A stretch of DNA of 39,557 bases from Gonapodya prolifera JEL478 (taxonomy: Eukaryota; Monoblepharomycota; Monoblepharidomycetes; Monoblepharidales; Gonapodyaceae), in NCBI GenBank assembly GCA_001574975.1, contig KQ965815.1, positions 179,959-219,515 on the forward strand, written 5' to 3'. Positions 1 through 11,136 of this stretch are shown in pieces; positions within the stretch are counted from its first letter, which is position 1, and every line of letters starts with the position of its first letter. The notes beneath the pieces were generated by a model, which worked only from the letters and a program-made list of their open reading frames with translations, did no database searches and was not told where the DNA came from. A program made the translations under genes and the position numbers.

Positions 1-820
1 CACCACCCCCTCCACCGCCCCCACGTGAGTTCCTTTGCAACCACTTCGCCCGAAATGTAATACACTAACTCGTTGAATCCTCAATCTCCCAGCTCCCCCG
101 CCACCGCCACCACCGCCTCCTCCTCCACCACCACCACCCCCACCGCCCCCACCAACCGGCGGCTCAGGCCAATTCTCAGGCCAACTGACCTACTACTACC
201 CGGGGGTAAGTACTCCCTTTCCCTTGCCTTCCCTTGCCTTGTTTTGTGTGCGCCGGCGTGTTCTCAATTCTCACCCTCTCGTTTCTCGCTTCGTTGTTGT
301 CGTTATTGTCGTTGTTGATAGGGCGGCCTCGGATCGTGTGGGACGCCGTTGTACGACGGCGACGCTGTCGTGGCCGTGGTAAGTCCTGCATCCTGCGTTC
401 CATGTTCCTCCGGCTTCGAAAAAAGCCTCCAAGGCCGAGCCGCCGAGCCGCCGAAACACCCCGCTGACTCCGCTCTCCACTCTTACACAGAACTCGGCGC
501 AGTATCAGTCCAGCAGCTGCGGGCGCTGCATCCGCCTCTACTACCAGGGCCGCTCCACGACGGCCGTGCAGCGCGACATGTGTCCCGGGTGCGCGTATGG
601 GGATTTGGATGCGACGGTTGCGGTGTGGAATGCGTTGGGGGGTAAGTTGACGAGGTCAAAAAGGGGGAGAAGGGGCGGCAGTGCGGCGAGCTCGAGGTCG
701 ATGGTTGTGTGTGATGTACTTGCAGGGGGGTGCGCTGGAAGGATGGCGGGTTGGGGTTGGGGTGATTGGACATTTGCGAACGGGAAGGGAGGCGTTGAGT
801 ACGATGGAAGGATGCGATGA
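1..820 (+). CDS. Double-psi beta-barrel (expansin/RlpA-like) protein, 5' end off the window
   Basis: Exons join in frame at 1-24, 93-205, 322-378 and 491-641, with GT-AG introns between. The product starts in a poly-proline/threonine linker, then a double-psi beta-barrel core: a GGLGSCGTP motif, VAVNSAQY, a Cys-rich CGRCIRLYY segment, and MCPGCAYGDLD, which is typical of fungal expansin-like or RlpA-like secreted proteins. Such proteins act outside the cell, often on cell-wall polysaccharide, usually without known catalysis; that role is inferred from the family. The signal peptide would lie left of base 1. The 3' end is unclear. The last exon from 726 gives a Gly/Trp-rich tail ending at 820, while another frame gives VRWK, closer to the usual final strand of the barrel. 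So either the last splice site is misread or the tail is frameshifted. Domain call is firm; the end is weak. Confidence 0.75.
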
Positions 821-2900
821 TCCTTGTGATGCGATGCGTACAGACTGTCATCTGACTTCTTGTCGTCTTCCCCCCTCCCTCTCCGATCCGATCCGTAGTC
901 GACCTCGGCGTGGGCCGCGCGAATGGGATGACTGTGAGTACTTCACTCGTTTTCCTTCCCCTCTACGCTTCCATCTCACAACTCGCCTGATCTTTAGTGG
1001 TCCTGGTGCTAAATCGCCCTCACATCCACCCCTCCAACCACCACCCCCGGTATTTCCATATTTGGATTATTTGGTCGGGCTCCCTGGTGGAGCTTGTTGC
1101 ATCTTTCCCTTTTTTTTTCGTCCCTTCCTTTCTTTCCCTCCCCCCCTCCCACCCCACCCCCGCTCCCCGCTCCCGTTTTTATTTGTTCACTTCATTTCGT
1201 CAAAAAGCCTTTCCCCCTATAGACCACATTCGTATCTGCCCTGTTTTCCCCATCATGCACCACTTTTTATTTTCCCTTTGCTTCGTTTTTATCATCACAC
1301 TGTGCAGATGCAAAAGTTGCATAGACTGCGGCTCAGGGAGCCGTTTTCAGCTGGTAGACTAAAAATCTTAAAAAAAGCTAGTTGCGTTGTAGACGCCGGC
1401 TGCGAACTGAATGATTCGAAAAAAAATTGTGCTGTTGTTGTATCATGTGGAGTTTGCTCTGGTGGTAGGCTCCGACTGGACTCATGCCCGATTCATCCAG
1501 CTTGGTTTCGCCGGAAAACGTCATATCGAGAATTATCTGTCACTATTGATCAGCCCTGGAGACGTCTGCACGCCCCCACCAGTTCTCGCACCTAGCTGCT
1601 TCTGCTTCATGCCTTGTTTGTCCAAGGAAGAAGAGAGATAAAAGAAAAAAAAAGATATGTAGTTCAGACACGCACAAATTTCGATCTTTTCAGCAGTGGC
1701 GACTAAATGATAATATCGACCTGTGGTGACGCACGGTATTTCAGCCCTCTTTTTGTTCCTTTTGCCGGGGCGGTCCGTTTCAACCGGGCTTATCAGAAGC
1801 GCAAACATATCAAAACCACCAAGGAGCAGCCCTAACCCTGCCTGGTCGAGTCTTACCCCGCCCACCTTTTTTTTCTTTTCCCCCATCTTTTTTTTTGGCG
1901 GCCCTTTGAGCTGAATGATCGAAAAGGATGATGTTGCGTTGTGAAATTTGGAGTGTTCTAGAAACCCTTTGCCCATCCCGCACCGTCACTGGCCCCCGGT
2001 CGTGGACTCGTCGTCACTACACTGCACGATTTGATGCATATGGTCGTGCACGACGCACGTGCACGTGCAGTACACACGAGCGATTTTTCAGTGCTGATGT
2101 CAAATGTCGAAGACCTCTCACAATGGGTTCGTCCATGAGACATTCCAACCGGTGCGGTTCTCGGAACGAGCGTTGAATGCCCTTACCACAAGGGTACAAA
2201 TGCAACGTATAATAATACAATAACGAATATGGCTATCACGACTTGGATCCGTGTCTCTTGTCCTCTTTCACTTTCCCAAAAGTAAAGAAGTCATTGACAT
2301 CCCGGCCCACCAGCAAAGTCCAACTACACCGACGCGCCCCCCATAGAGTCCACACATTTATCTGGGGCTGCTGTACACTCCTTGCACTTGTCTACTCCGA
2401 CCATCGCAACTTGGACACATTGGATTGTGACAGTCGGTGCAGTTGTGTCTGGTGCTCGAACAGGAGTGAGCACCACACCAACTGGCATCCAGTTCCCGTC
2501 AACGTATCGGGTACATAATATGAGCACACCTCAAAATGGTCGGAACAAAAGGACCACCGTTGCGAACATGACAAAATAGCAGCGGCAATATTGCCCATCC
2601 GTCTATTGTTGCGCAACGGGGACACATTGTCTTCTCAAAGCACCCAACATGGCTACAGCTTCGCGATCTATCAATGCATTGGGGACACATGATGCTGTAG
2701 CTATAGCGTCCACGACACGACACAGAAATTGTGAACGTGTTTGTCCTGTCAACACAACCACATCCACAGCAGACAGATAATTCCACACAGCCAGAATAAA
2801 ATGTCCGTGTGGAGCTCGGTGGATTTGTAATGTCAGGTGGAAGGGCATATCCGCGCGCGCTAGACGTCGGGAGAAAGGAGGGAACCCAGCTGAGAGGTGT
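821..2900. other. Intergenic, no gene supported
   Basis: Open frames here are low complexity or lack family resemblance. About 1085-1180 is a strongly pyrimidine-rich tract (runs of T and C). Poly-A/T runs lie at 1640-1655 and 1866-1896. At 2390-2790 the minus strand has short Cys-rich open frames without any domain I recognise. No tRNA, rRNA or clear terminal repeats seen. Confidence 0.5.
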
Positions 2901-3549
2901 TTAACCAATTGATTCAGGCAACCTATAGCCGCAATTGTGGCAGACTTTTGGATAAAGTTCCAACAAGTTCGGAAATGTATCAAATGCTGCTTGGGAGAGG
3001 TGCTGCATGGTGTCAGCGCGATTCGATGGGTACCTTGCGGCAATACCTGGAGGTCCACTTTCGAGACCAGCTTTCAATGTACGAAGCTGAGATTCCTCGT
3101 GTTCTAACGATGGTAGACGATCCCCGACGTTTGCTGCCGGTGTGCGAGTTGACAGATTTTGAAAGATGTGATTCAGAGATATGTTAGGGCATCGGCTGAT
3201 GGAGAGGAAGACCACCTTCCGTTGGTAAATGAGTTTCCATAACTGTCCAAGTCGTGATTGCTGTCGTGTCCAAGATAATCTTCCTGAAATCTGCCATCAC
3301 TTTTGTCCTCGCATCGTCATTCGATGTCCCCGAGGTCCATTTCGCGAATAGTCCGACGCATTTCTCAAACTCGGCGTCGTCGAGAATCAGACCGTACTCC
3401 GAAAAATCGGCGTCCTGCCAAAGAGCTGCAACACGAAGGATGCCGTGAAGGGATCGAGATGAGCTTCCGAGTCTAATCCGAGAAGGAACAGGGAGGTACG
3501 TGAGAATGGAAATAGTCGTTTCGTGAGGGAGAGTGGAAAGAGTTGCCAT
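2901..3549 (-). pseudogene. F-box protein relic
   Basis: The start is the ATG complementary to 3547-3549. The first 120 codons hold an N-terminal F-box: LPHETTISILTYLPVPSRIR, then residues typical of fungal F-box proteins (one Trp after an AALW motif, followed by an acidic stretch). F-box proteins dock substrates onto SCF ubiquitin ligases through Skp1. The frame ends at about 3184, and a second frame carries on to 2901 with leucine-rich text (SLNHIFQNLS). Normal family members run to 400-600 residues in one frame, so this is either a broken gene or a two-exon gene whose junction I could not find. The F-box identity is good; the broken state is likely but not proven. Confidence 0.55.
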
Positions 3550-4192
3550 GGATTCTCGTCAAGTTTTGGTTACGTCCGGCTCAACTTCTAAACGCTACAC
3601 CACACGAGCGTGAATGCAGGAGGGCGAATGCGAATGCTATATAGTGCGACGGTGTCGATAACACGAATTCTTCCTACTCCCTCCCGGCATTTCCAACATA
3701 TCACATCGGCGCGCCTCCACTAGCCCTCCCAAAGTAAACGAGACCTGGTAGAAATGGGGTGTCGAGAGGCCCCTCGTGCACCGTGTGATTGTTGGAACGC
3801 TCATAGTCGGACCTTCTCGCGAGTGCCTCACTCAACTGCGAGCGCGGTCGTGGGAACAATGAATCTATTGTTCGGATAGAGTAATAATCCGTGGGTGCGT
3901 ATTAAATTCTCGCCAAATCCATGGTGACACCACACTCACCATGTCGGAGCCACATACATGCATGCCACTCGCAATCGGTGGACAGACGTAGCTTCCTGCA
4001 TATCAGACTCCGCATTTGGTGGATACGAGACGTGAGGGAGTCGAAGAGACGTCAAATCAACCACCGTTCTCTCACCCACAGTTCTGCACCATTCGGAGCT
4101 GCTTGACCCTCCTTCGGGCAACGGGACCGAACAAGGAGTGAGAAGTATCATACCCGATCCCCCGTTCGGCCGGATTTCGCGGCACGCCTAGC
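3550..4192. other. Intergenic between divergent F-box relics
   Basis: Lies upstream of the minus-strand F-box relic and upstream of the plus-strand relic, so it may once have been a shared promoter. I see no gene, RNA or repeat in it. Confidence 0.45.
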
Positions 4193-5513
4193 GTGAATCA
4201 GCGGTGCAATCAGTCCCCGAACTCACTAGACCCTACCAACCACACCACACGCTCCAAACTTATCTTTTGCCATGATTCACGACGTCACTCCATTGCCGTG
4301 ACCCATGCGCCGGAGAGCGTCGAACTTCTTCACACTATTGATATTTGGATGGGGGAAATGGGCGCATTGGTCGCAGTGAGGTCAAACCTTGTCTCGGCAC
4401 TGGAAATCCTCCTCCCAATGTTCCCAAACGTTTCCACGCTGGCCACGGAGATTGGAATACTTGGCGCCAGCTCTGTTGATCAGCTCATTCAAACATTCCA
4501 GAAGCACGTAGAAGGAGGATAAAATCTCTGCAGGACAGGAGCGGAATTCTATTGGATTTAGATGAAAGTGGGGAAAGCGCAAATATTCTACGTCTTACTG
4601 GCGTTTTCCCTCGCCTTCAGCAGATATCGCATGTGAAGCTCAGTGATAGACTCATTATTTCGACCTCTGGACCTGAGCCAACAGCCTCAATGTCGTTGGA
4701 AGCAATCCAGTTCATCCAGCTTGAATCTCTCACTCTTCGCGTTGAAAGCATTGCATCATCGAATCTTGTGGAACTTGGTCTGCAATTCTGCGAGGGGCTT
4801 GGGCGCACCTCGCTGGTTGCTGAGTCCTATTCCGCTGAGGCCACCCTCCACACACCGACACGTCAACGAAATCACACGCAACCACCTCTCATAAGCGGAT
4901 AAGACATAGCGTAAATTAGAATTTAGGCGATTTATAGACGACTTTGTATCTGTTACAANGGAAGCTCAGCTCTACCCAAAACTAGCTCTGCTTCGGAACC
5001 CCCCCGTCGTCACCCCCTGGTCACTCGGTGTGACTGCCCGTCTCGTACTCGTACCCCGTGTTTCACCCATACTCATTACCTGCACGCCGCCTGCGTGCCC
5101 CCCGGCCTTCCCCATAGACACTTCGCAGAACCCTCCGCGTCCGCTCCCCCTGACAATTTGACCATGTTTTTGTTTTGTTGGATGGAGTCTTCAACCACGC
5201 GCCTCTCCTTAAGGAGGTCATTCTTATTTTTGATATTCTTGGCTCTCAGACCGGTCAATCGGGCGAGGCAAATGCACCCATGCTCGCGGTCCTCGGCCAC
5301 ATATTTATGACTGCCGCAACTCGAACATCACTTGTCATTCGGGAAGTATCCGAGAACATCCCAACTCAGTATTGTACCGATTCACGTGTCTTTGGGACCA
5401 GGCGGGACACTATGCAGAAGTGCAGAATGAGTACGACACGGACCTTTGTGCGGGATCTCGAAAAGCTTGCGAAGGAGAGGGATGTGAAGCTGCGCTGGTT
5501 GAGGAGGGCATAA
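4193..5513 (+). pseudogene. Leucine-rich C-terminal part of an F-box-type protein, broken
   Basis: Three open stretches on the plus strand read as leucine-rich protein in successive frames: 4193-4522 (LEILLPMFPNVSTLATEIG), 4552-4902 (LESLTLRVESIASSNLVEL) and 5175-5513 (LLKEVILIFDILG, ending FVRDLEKLAKERDVKLRW before the stop). The last resembles the usual C-terminus of mushroom F-box/LRR proteins. Between the first two a one-base frame change is needed near 4505-4510, and the only GT-AG pair available there would leave a 24-base intron, too short to be real. No F-box domain is found upstream. The stretch between 4902 and 5175 contains the single undetermined base of the window. I read it as a decayed paralogue; function, if any, unknown. 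Confidence 0.45.
4959..4959. other. Undetermined base (N)
   Basis: The only N in the window. It lies inside the F-box-like relic, so base-level accuracy around here is less certain. Confidence 0.98.
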
Positions 5514-6559
5514 ATTGATTATATGTGGATAGTTCGGTGGATTTGTAGCGTGGACAATTTTTTTGGGGCTACTGACCGGTGTACGGACTTTGCAGCCACC
5601 TTTTGCTGGGGTACGACGTCATGAATCGGCAGACGTCAATGGAGATTTCAAATCGCCTTTGTACATCAAAGAATGCCGCGCATACAAAAAAACACGCGTC
5701 GCGCGTGGGCTTCCCGCTTCCGCGTCGACGTGTATCCACGAGTGACACTTTGAATTTGAACCTGCAGGCAAAGCAGGACTGGCATCCAGACCTGGCTGAA
5801 CACGATCAACACAAAATATCATATATATAAGGGACAAAAGAGATCCATGACTAACGTTGCGAAGTCTCCACACTGGGTGCATTTCAATCTACTGCGGTAC
5901 AAGGTGCACATAGGTGGCAGCTTTCAGAACACAGCATCCACCCCGTCCGCCTGCGGCACTCTGTGGGCGTGCTGTGGGCACGCTTTGCATTACACGCGAA
6001 ATGATTTAAATTTTAGTGTGTACCACGCTCGTCGTGCTCCACCGCATATGTCCGCCGGAGTGAACACGAGAGGTAACAGCGCAAGATCCGGTGGCTCCTC
6101 GGGTGGACCATCGCAACGACCCACAATCCGCGTGCTGCTCATTGCAAAGTGCGCCCTGCTGTCACAACGACTCTATTGGTGCGCGGTCTTCGGAGATACG
6201 GCAGTTGACAGGTTCACTTTCGTAATCAAGAGAGCATCTCTCAGCCTGGCTTACCTCTCTCCGTTTTCCTCTAGCATTTTCGGTACAATCAGACCTATGG
6301 ACGTGACTGATATTTCCCTGCAACTCCCTCCATCGTATGTGGTTCCGGCAACACCGCAATCGCTTGATCCACCAAGTGCAAGAACGCACATCGTCCACTT
6401 GCACGTATGATGCAAACGAGCTTGCACGCGGACTTGGTCGCTCTGTGGATCTGTGTGGGAGAAAAAGTGGCCCGTTTAGGGTCTTCCCGCAGGTACTTTG
6501 TCGTGACCCTGCAAAATCTTTTCACTGCGATCAAAAAATCACCGACTCAGTTTCCAGAG
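5514..6559. other. Intergenic, upstream of the membrane-protein gene
   Basis: Open frames exist (one of 187 codons at 5847-6410) but have no domain, no biased codon pattern I can defend and no splice structure. An AT-rich stretch (atatatataag) lies at 5820-5830. The 3' part must contain the promoter of the gene starting at 6560. Confidence 0.45.
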
Positions 6560-8265
6560 ATGAATCTTCGTCGCGATCTGCTCTCTGTTCGTGAGTCTTC
6601 ATGACTGTGCGGGAATCGCCGGTGGACGGTGGATGGTGTCAGCTCGTTGGAGTCATTGCGCTGGCACCTTGCTTCGCAACTTGCCGGTTTATCCGGAGTC
6701 TCTCGCACGGACACTGATACCCGGCGTTCACTCCTACAGATCTGCTCGCTGCCATCATCGTCCTGCTCATCATCCCGTCCGTGCAAAGTGAGTGTACCTT
6801 GCGCCCTAATTCCACATCAAAACCAATGCAGTCATTTTGCTCGGTTTTACGCTCTGTCATGGTGGCCAGGCGAAACATGTATCATACGAACTGACTGCAC
6901 TGCTCTTCCTGGCTACGTTGCCACTTGCAATTCCCTTCTCAATTGCGAGTGGACGCCTACCAATGGGCCAACCCCACGTGAGTCGCAGAACCTCCAATTT
7001 GTAACTTTTGCTCTCTTGAAAACCGTCCTGTTTCCTAGCGCCTCCTTCTCCCCGGCCTTCACCCCCTCCACCTCCTGTCGCTCCACCACCACCTTACACG
7101 CCGCCTGCACCACCGTGAGTCAATTGCAAGTCTTCACCTTCAGTATTCACATTTCAATCTCTCACGACGCCACAACACTCTCGCTTTTTACGTACTGCCT
7201 CTCCCCAGTCCGCCACCCTACGTTCCATCTCCACCTGTCCCAGCCGCTGCTCCTCCCCCTCCACCACCCCCTCCAGGTGCACCTCCTCCTCCGACAGGGC
7301 CTTCGCCTGCACCCAATAATGCACCCGCGCCACCTCCAACAGGAGATAAAGGACCGCCTCCTGCAGCACCGAACCCCACCCCATCACCCGCCGGCCCAAC
7401 AACACCAGTTTCAAACAGCCCGACCACACAATCTCAAACAACGACCACCGATCATCCAATCTCCACCGACAAAACCACAGAGTCCACTACTACAGTTACT
7501 GCAACGCCCTCAATTGTTCCACTCGTCAGGCCGTTACCCGAGCTCGTGGGATCCACCGACCAAACACCCGGCTCGTCTGGACCCAACGCCGCATCTCTAA
7601 TCCCTGTTATAGCGGGCACCGCCACCGCCATGCTTCTCATTGGGGCTGGGATCGTCCTGGGACGCCGCTGGATTCGCAGACGCAGGAACAACAAGGACAA
7701 GCAGCTGGCCGTGTCCGAGACCACCAGCGTATCCAACTGGACGGACGGAAGTTCCGCATCGTGGGGCCCGTATTTCAGCCCGTCACACGGCGCCGTCTCT
7801 CCGTCGGGTTTGATGCCCTGGTCGCAGTGGTCAGACGGCACCTCCATGCAACGCTCGTACTCAGGATCCGTTCACACCGGCTCCACGGTCCCACCTTCCT
7901 ACCTCCTCTCCCACTCCACTTATCTGTCGCCTCAATTCTGGTCGCCACCTGTTCCTGTGTCTCCAGCGGCTGCCCACGTCGACGGAACACCACCGCTCCC
8001 TTTCCTGCAAAGTATGACCTACTCGAACACTGTCACGTCCCCATCTACAATCCGTCCTGTAGACTTGGGCCCATCTGCGGCGCGTTTGTCGCAGGTCGGA
8101 TCACTTGAGTCTGCGGAGTCAGGGACGCAATACTCCGTGTATGATCCACGACCTCCAGGAGAGGAATACGACCACGAAGAGCATTTTGGGCAAGGGAATT
8201 ATTCGGATGACGAAATGCTCATATTGCCTGGATGGGCACAGGCTGAGGCTGAGGAGCCATTCTAG
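6560..8265 (+). CDS. Single-pass membrane protein with Cys-rich head, proline-rich stalk and long cytoplasmic tail
   Basis: Five exons keep one frame: 6560-6590, 6740-6787, 6870-6977, 7039-7114 and 7209-8265, giving 439 residues. The start at 6560 is chosen because joining exons 1 and 2 makes a classic signal peptide (charged MNLRRD, then a leucine/isoleucine core ending IIPSVQS). The mature head has four or more cysteines in about 30 residues (ETCIIRTDC, then CNSLLNCEW). It is followed by a roughly 130-residue Pro/Ser/Thr stalk likely to be O-glycosylated, a membrane helix at about residues 218-239 with a stop-transfer RRWIRRRR, and a 200-residue Ser/Pro-rich tail ending in acidic residues. 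This layout fits fungal wall-sensor or receptor-like proteins, but I recognise no named family. An alternative acceptor at 6832 for intron 2 breaks the signal-peptide frame. Role unknown. Confidence 0.8.
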
Positions 8266-9975
8266 ATTTTGAAGTACATTTTTATGAACTCTGCAGTTTA
8301 CATTTTGGATTGCATCTTTGTATACAGTTGTCGGTCGATGTGTTTTGTTTGTTCAGTTGCTAATTACTTTCATGAATACTTCATGGATGGTTTTGTCCTT
8401 TTTATTTGTGTCACAAAGCGGTCCCGTCCCACCACTGACCCGCACGAGACCCGTATCTAATCACCGCCATGCTACTTGCATGCCACAATCGCCCTTTTTT
8501 ATATTTCGGAGAGGGGCGTATCCGTGTAATGGTCCACAGTCTTACCATATGTCTCCATTGTCAATGTAACCCTGTGCAAGCACAAGCTGATGGCAAGGAG
8601 TTGTTGCACGGTGTACCATGCCAATCAGATTACACAGATTTTGTTTATTGTAACTGTCGTCTCTGGTGTGCTTAACTTCCCATGAAGAGTCTTATCCAAT
8701 TAACCGAGCTGATTTCACCAATCATCACACGAGCGTTTTTTTGGAGCAAAACATAAAGGTGAAGTGTGAGGCGCCCGCTTGTCTCTTGTGTTAACGTTCT
8801 TTCGCTCAGACATGGCGGGACGTGTATCTGACTGGCTGACGTCACTCGATTATACGTCTCGTCGCTGTGTGCTCCACCACCTTTTTCTGAGAGCCCGCCA
8901 GCCAAGGTGTCAATGGATATCGTTTCCGTCGAATTGTTTTTGGGGAGAGGAACGGAATGGGATAACTTTCCAATAAGCGACACTTTACCCCAGCATGCGC
9001 CTCAACAAAGGGTAACGTTGAAGCGCTGGCAGGAGAATGAGCACATCTTGTATTTTGCTTTCCAAGTTTGTGCCTCAGATATTAGTGTCCAAACGGGGTA
9101 AGGGACTGCCATTGTACTTACAGTACTTTGGCACTGCAACGCTTGGCTGGCTATGTGGACGCACGTCTCCTCTGCACCTGCCCCTTGTTCCTCTCAATTG
9201 TATCCTTCCTAGTTTTTCTCCTCCACCTTTTCCCTCTAACAAAATTGTAGCCCGGGTTTTGTGGGGAAGAGGAACACCATGGATATATTTACCCAATTGT
9301 AGCGCCGCTTGACTCCCACCTTGATTCTGCAGCCCGGCAGACACAAAGTTTATGTAATCATGGATTACGCTTCTGAGCGCGAAGGACAAACTGTGTCTGA
9401 GTTGCATCAGATATGTGGCTTGCTGGGGCTGCGGACTTCGCTCTTCAACTTGGGACGCAACCTTTACAACTCCCCATGTTGTTGTCCAATCAAATGATTG
9501 TTCTGGATGCTTGTGGTCGGAACGACATCAGTGTCAAAGCTGCTGTTCAATGTGGGATTACTGTCTTGCGGGGTGTACGATAAGGTCAGCGTGCTGGAGA
9601 TGCAAAATCGGCCCGTAGTTCCCAAGCCCAAGTTTCAGGTGTGGCACTTGCAATGGGACACAGAGGACAACTTCCAGCATTGTAGTAGCTGATGGAGCAA
9701 TTCACCCAGCATCCGAACATGCGGCATGGGCGGCATAGCTTGACACGGGATTGACACTGGTTTTTGCTCCGGCAGTGGAAGTCCAAGGACCACCTGCAGT
9801 CCGGGTTTCCACCGTATTCAAGACACTCGTCGCGGTCGCTGCAATACACGCATAAAGTTCAAGGGCTCCAAGAGTGCACTGGACTTAAATGGCATGACAT
9901 GCATTCGACGGGTAGCACATGTATGCTCATTAAGGGTTGTTGAAAAGATTCTGGTAGGAGACCACGGAAGGAACC
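8266..9975. other. Intergenic, no gene supported
   Basis: After the stop at 8265 I see no homologous coding text. Near 9420-9620 (plus) and 9590-9850 (minus) short open frames are rich in cysteine (for example CRPCRMFGC on minus), but they lack a start context, splice joins or a known domain. A remnant or chance composition are both possible. Confidence 0.45.
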
Positions 9976-10547
9976 TCAAGGTCGATGTTCACACATTATT
10001 CCCAGCCAACGCAATCCGCACCGTTCCCAGACACCAGAGGTCTTTTCAACTCTTTCATAGCTCCCTTTCACGCTGTCTGACAAGTCGAGGAATGTCAAAC
10101 CATGCGATTCCCACGGACGCTTCCCTGACAAATTCCACGCCCGAATCAAGACACCCAACAAAAGACGCAACCGCAGCGTAGTGAAGTTGTCGAGAACGTA
10201 CAAAATGAGGTGGAGGTCGAGTGGCACGTTTTCCTGCTGTCCAGAGTGATGGAAACCATGCGGGAGGCGAAGTTGCCACCATTGGAGCCCAAGACTACGC
10301 GCTCTGGCACTACGAGCGCAAGTTTGACCGCATCCTCGAGTTCCGTCGACGAGTTGTAACAGTTTTCGAAACGAAGCTGATGTTTCGACCATGTCCGGAG
10401 TTGCGCAACAGCCCTGCGAGCACTGTGGCACGTCAGGCTCATATTCACGAGAGTGTCCGTTGTGAGGAATGAAAAAACGCCGTTGAGGACTTCGGTTGGA
10501 AGTGAGAGTAGGAGAGATTGGTTGGGGTTGTCCGTTCGGGAAGCCAT
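9976..10547 (-). pseudogene. F-box protein relic
   Basis: The ATG complementary to 10545-10547 opens a protein with an F-box at residues about 12-45: SLPTEVLNGVFSFLTTDTLV, then a conserved SLTCHSARRAV. The F-box would bind Skp1 in an SCF ubiquitin ligase. Near 10220-10250 the leucine-rich continuation (LDLHLILYVLDNFTTLRLRL) lies in the next frame, which stays open to 9976, while the original frame stops by 10146. No GT-AG intron there restores the phase, so a one-base indel is the simplest reading. The predicted upstream extension to 10862 is rejected because it lacks family similarity. Half the usual length of such proteins. Confidence 0.6.
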
Positions 10548-11136
10548 CGCGAAGAAAGGCAGAGTAGCGCAGGTCCGCAACAAGTTTTTGCTCGAGGAGA
10601 GTCGGTAGAGTCCTTTCGGTTGAGAAATTGGCGTATCGGGAGGGAACAGTGAAGATTCAGCGTTACGAAGCAAAGTCATGTGGTCAGTTGTGCGTCTACC
10701 CGGCCCTTCGTTCCATGGACATCCATACTGACTCGCGTACGTCCCCACAATACATATAGTAGCTTGCAGAGTAAGAGACCCCATAAGAGAAGACGAACTC
10801 GGAAGCAAACTTCGGGCTCCTTGATGATATTCTGATTTGGATCGAAATTCTCGATATCTCAACGAATCACGCTAATGTTGTGGAAGGGACCCTGCACAAT
10901 GTTGGGACCGGTCTTCGCAAAATATTTGAACAGAAAGCATACTCACCGTGAGCGTGAGCCAACCCTCGAGCACTTTGATTGGCCTCCAAATCGGACCATT
11001 GCCGAAGTTCATGTGAGTGATTCTGCATCTGACGGGGGGGACGGTTGGTGCTGGCGGTGCGTGGGAGCAGGAGTCATCCACCGTTACCGCCAAAAGAGAC
11101 GATGATGCGGAAGCTGCCGTGAGATTTGAGCTCTGT
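10548..11136. other. Divergent intergenic region
   Basis: Lies between the minus-strand F-box relic and the plus-strand strawberry-notch gene, so it holds the promoter and 5' leader of the latter. The helicase frame is open back to about 11017 without an ATG. No other feature seen. Confidence 0.5.

Noticed and set aside
681-1595. 304-codon open frame after the beta-barrel gene
   Set aside because: Built of pyrimidine-rich low-complexity text (Pro/Phe/Leu/Ser), no ATG context, no domain; likely open by composition.
5847-6410. 187-codon open frame
   Set aside because: No domain, signal or splice pattern; mixed composition. Treated as chance.
10548-10862. Upstream extension of the F-box frame to 10862
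   Set aside because: No family resemblance upstream of the ATG at 10547, where the F-box context begins.
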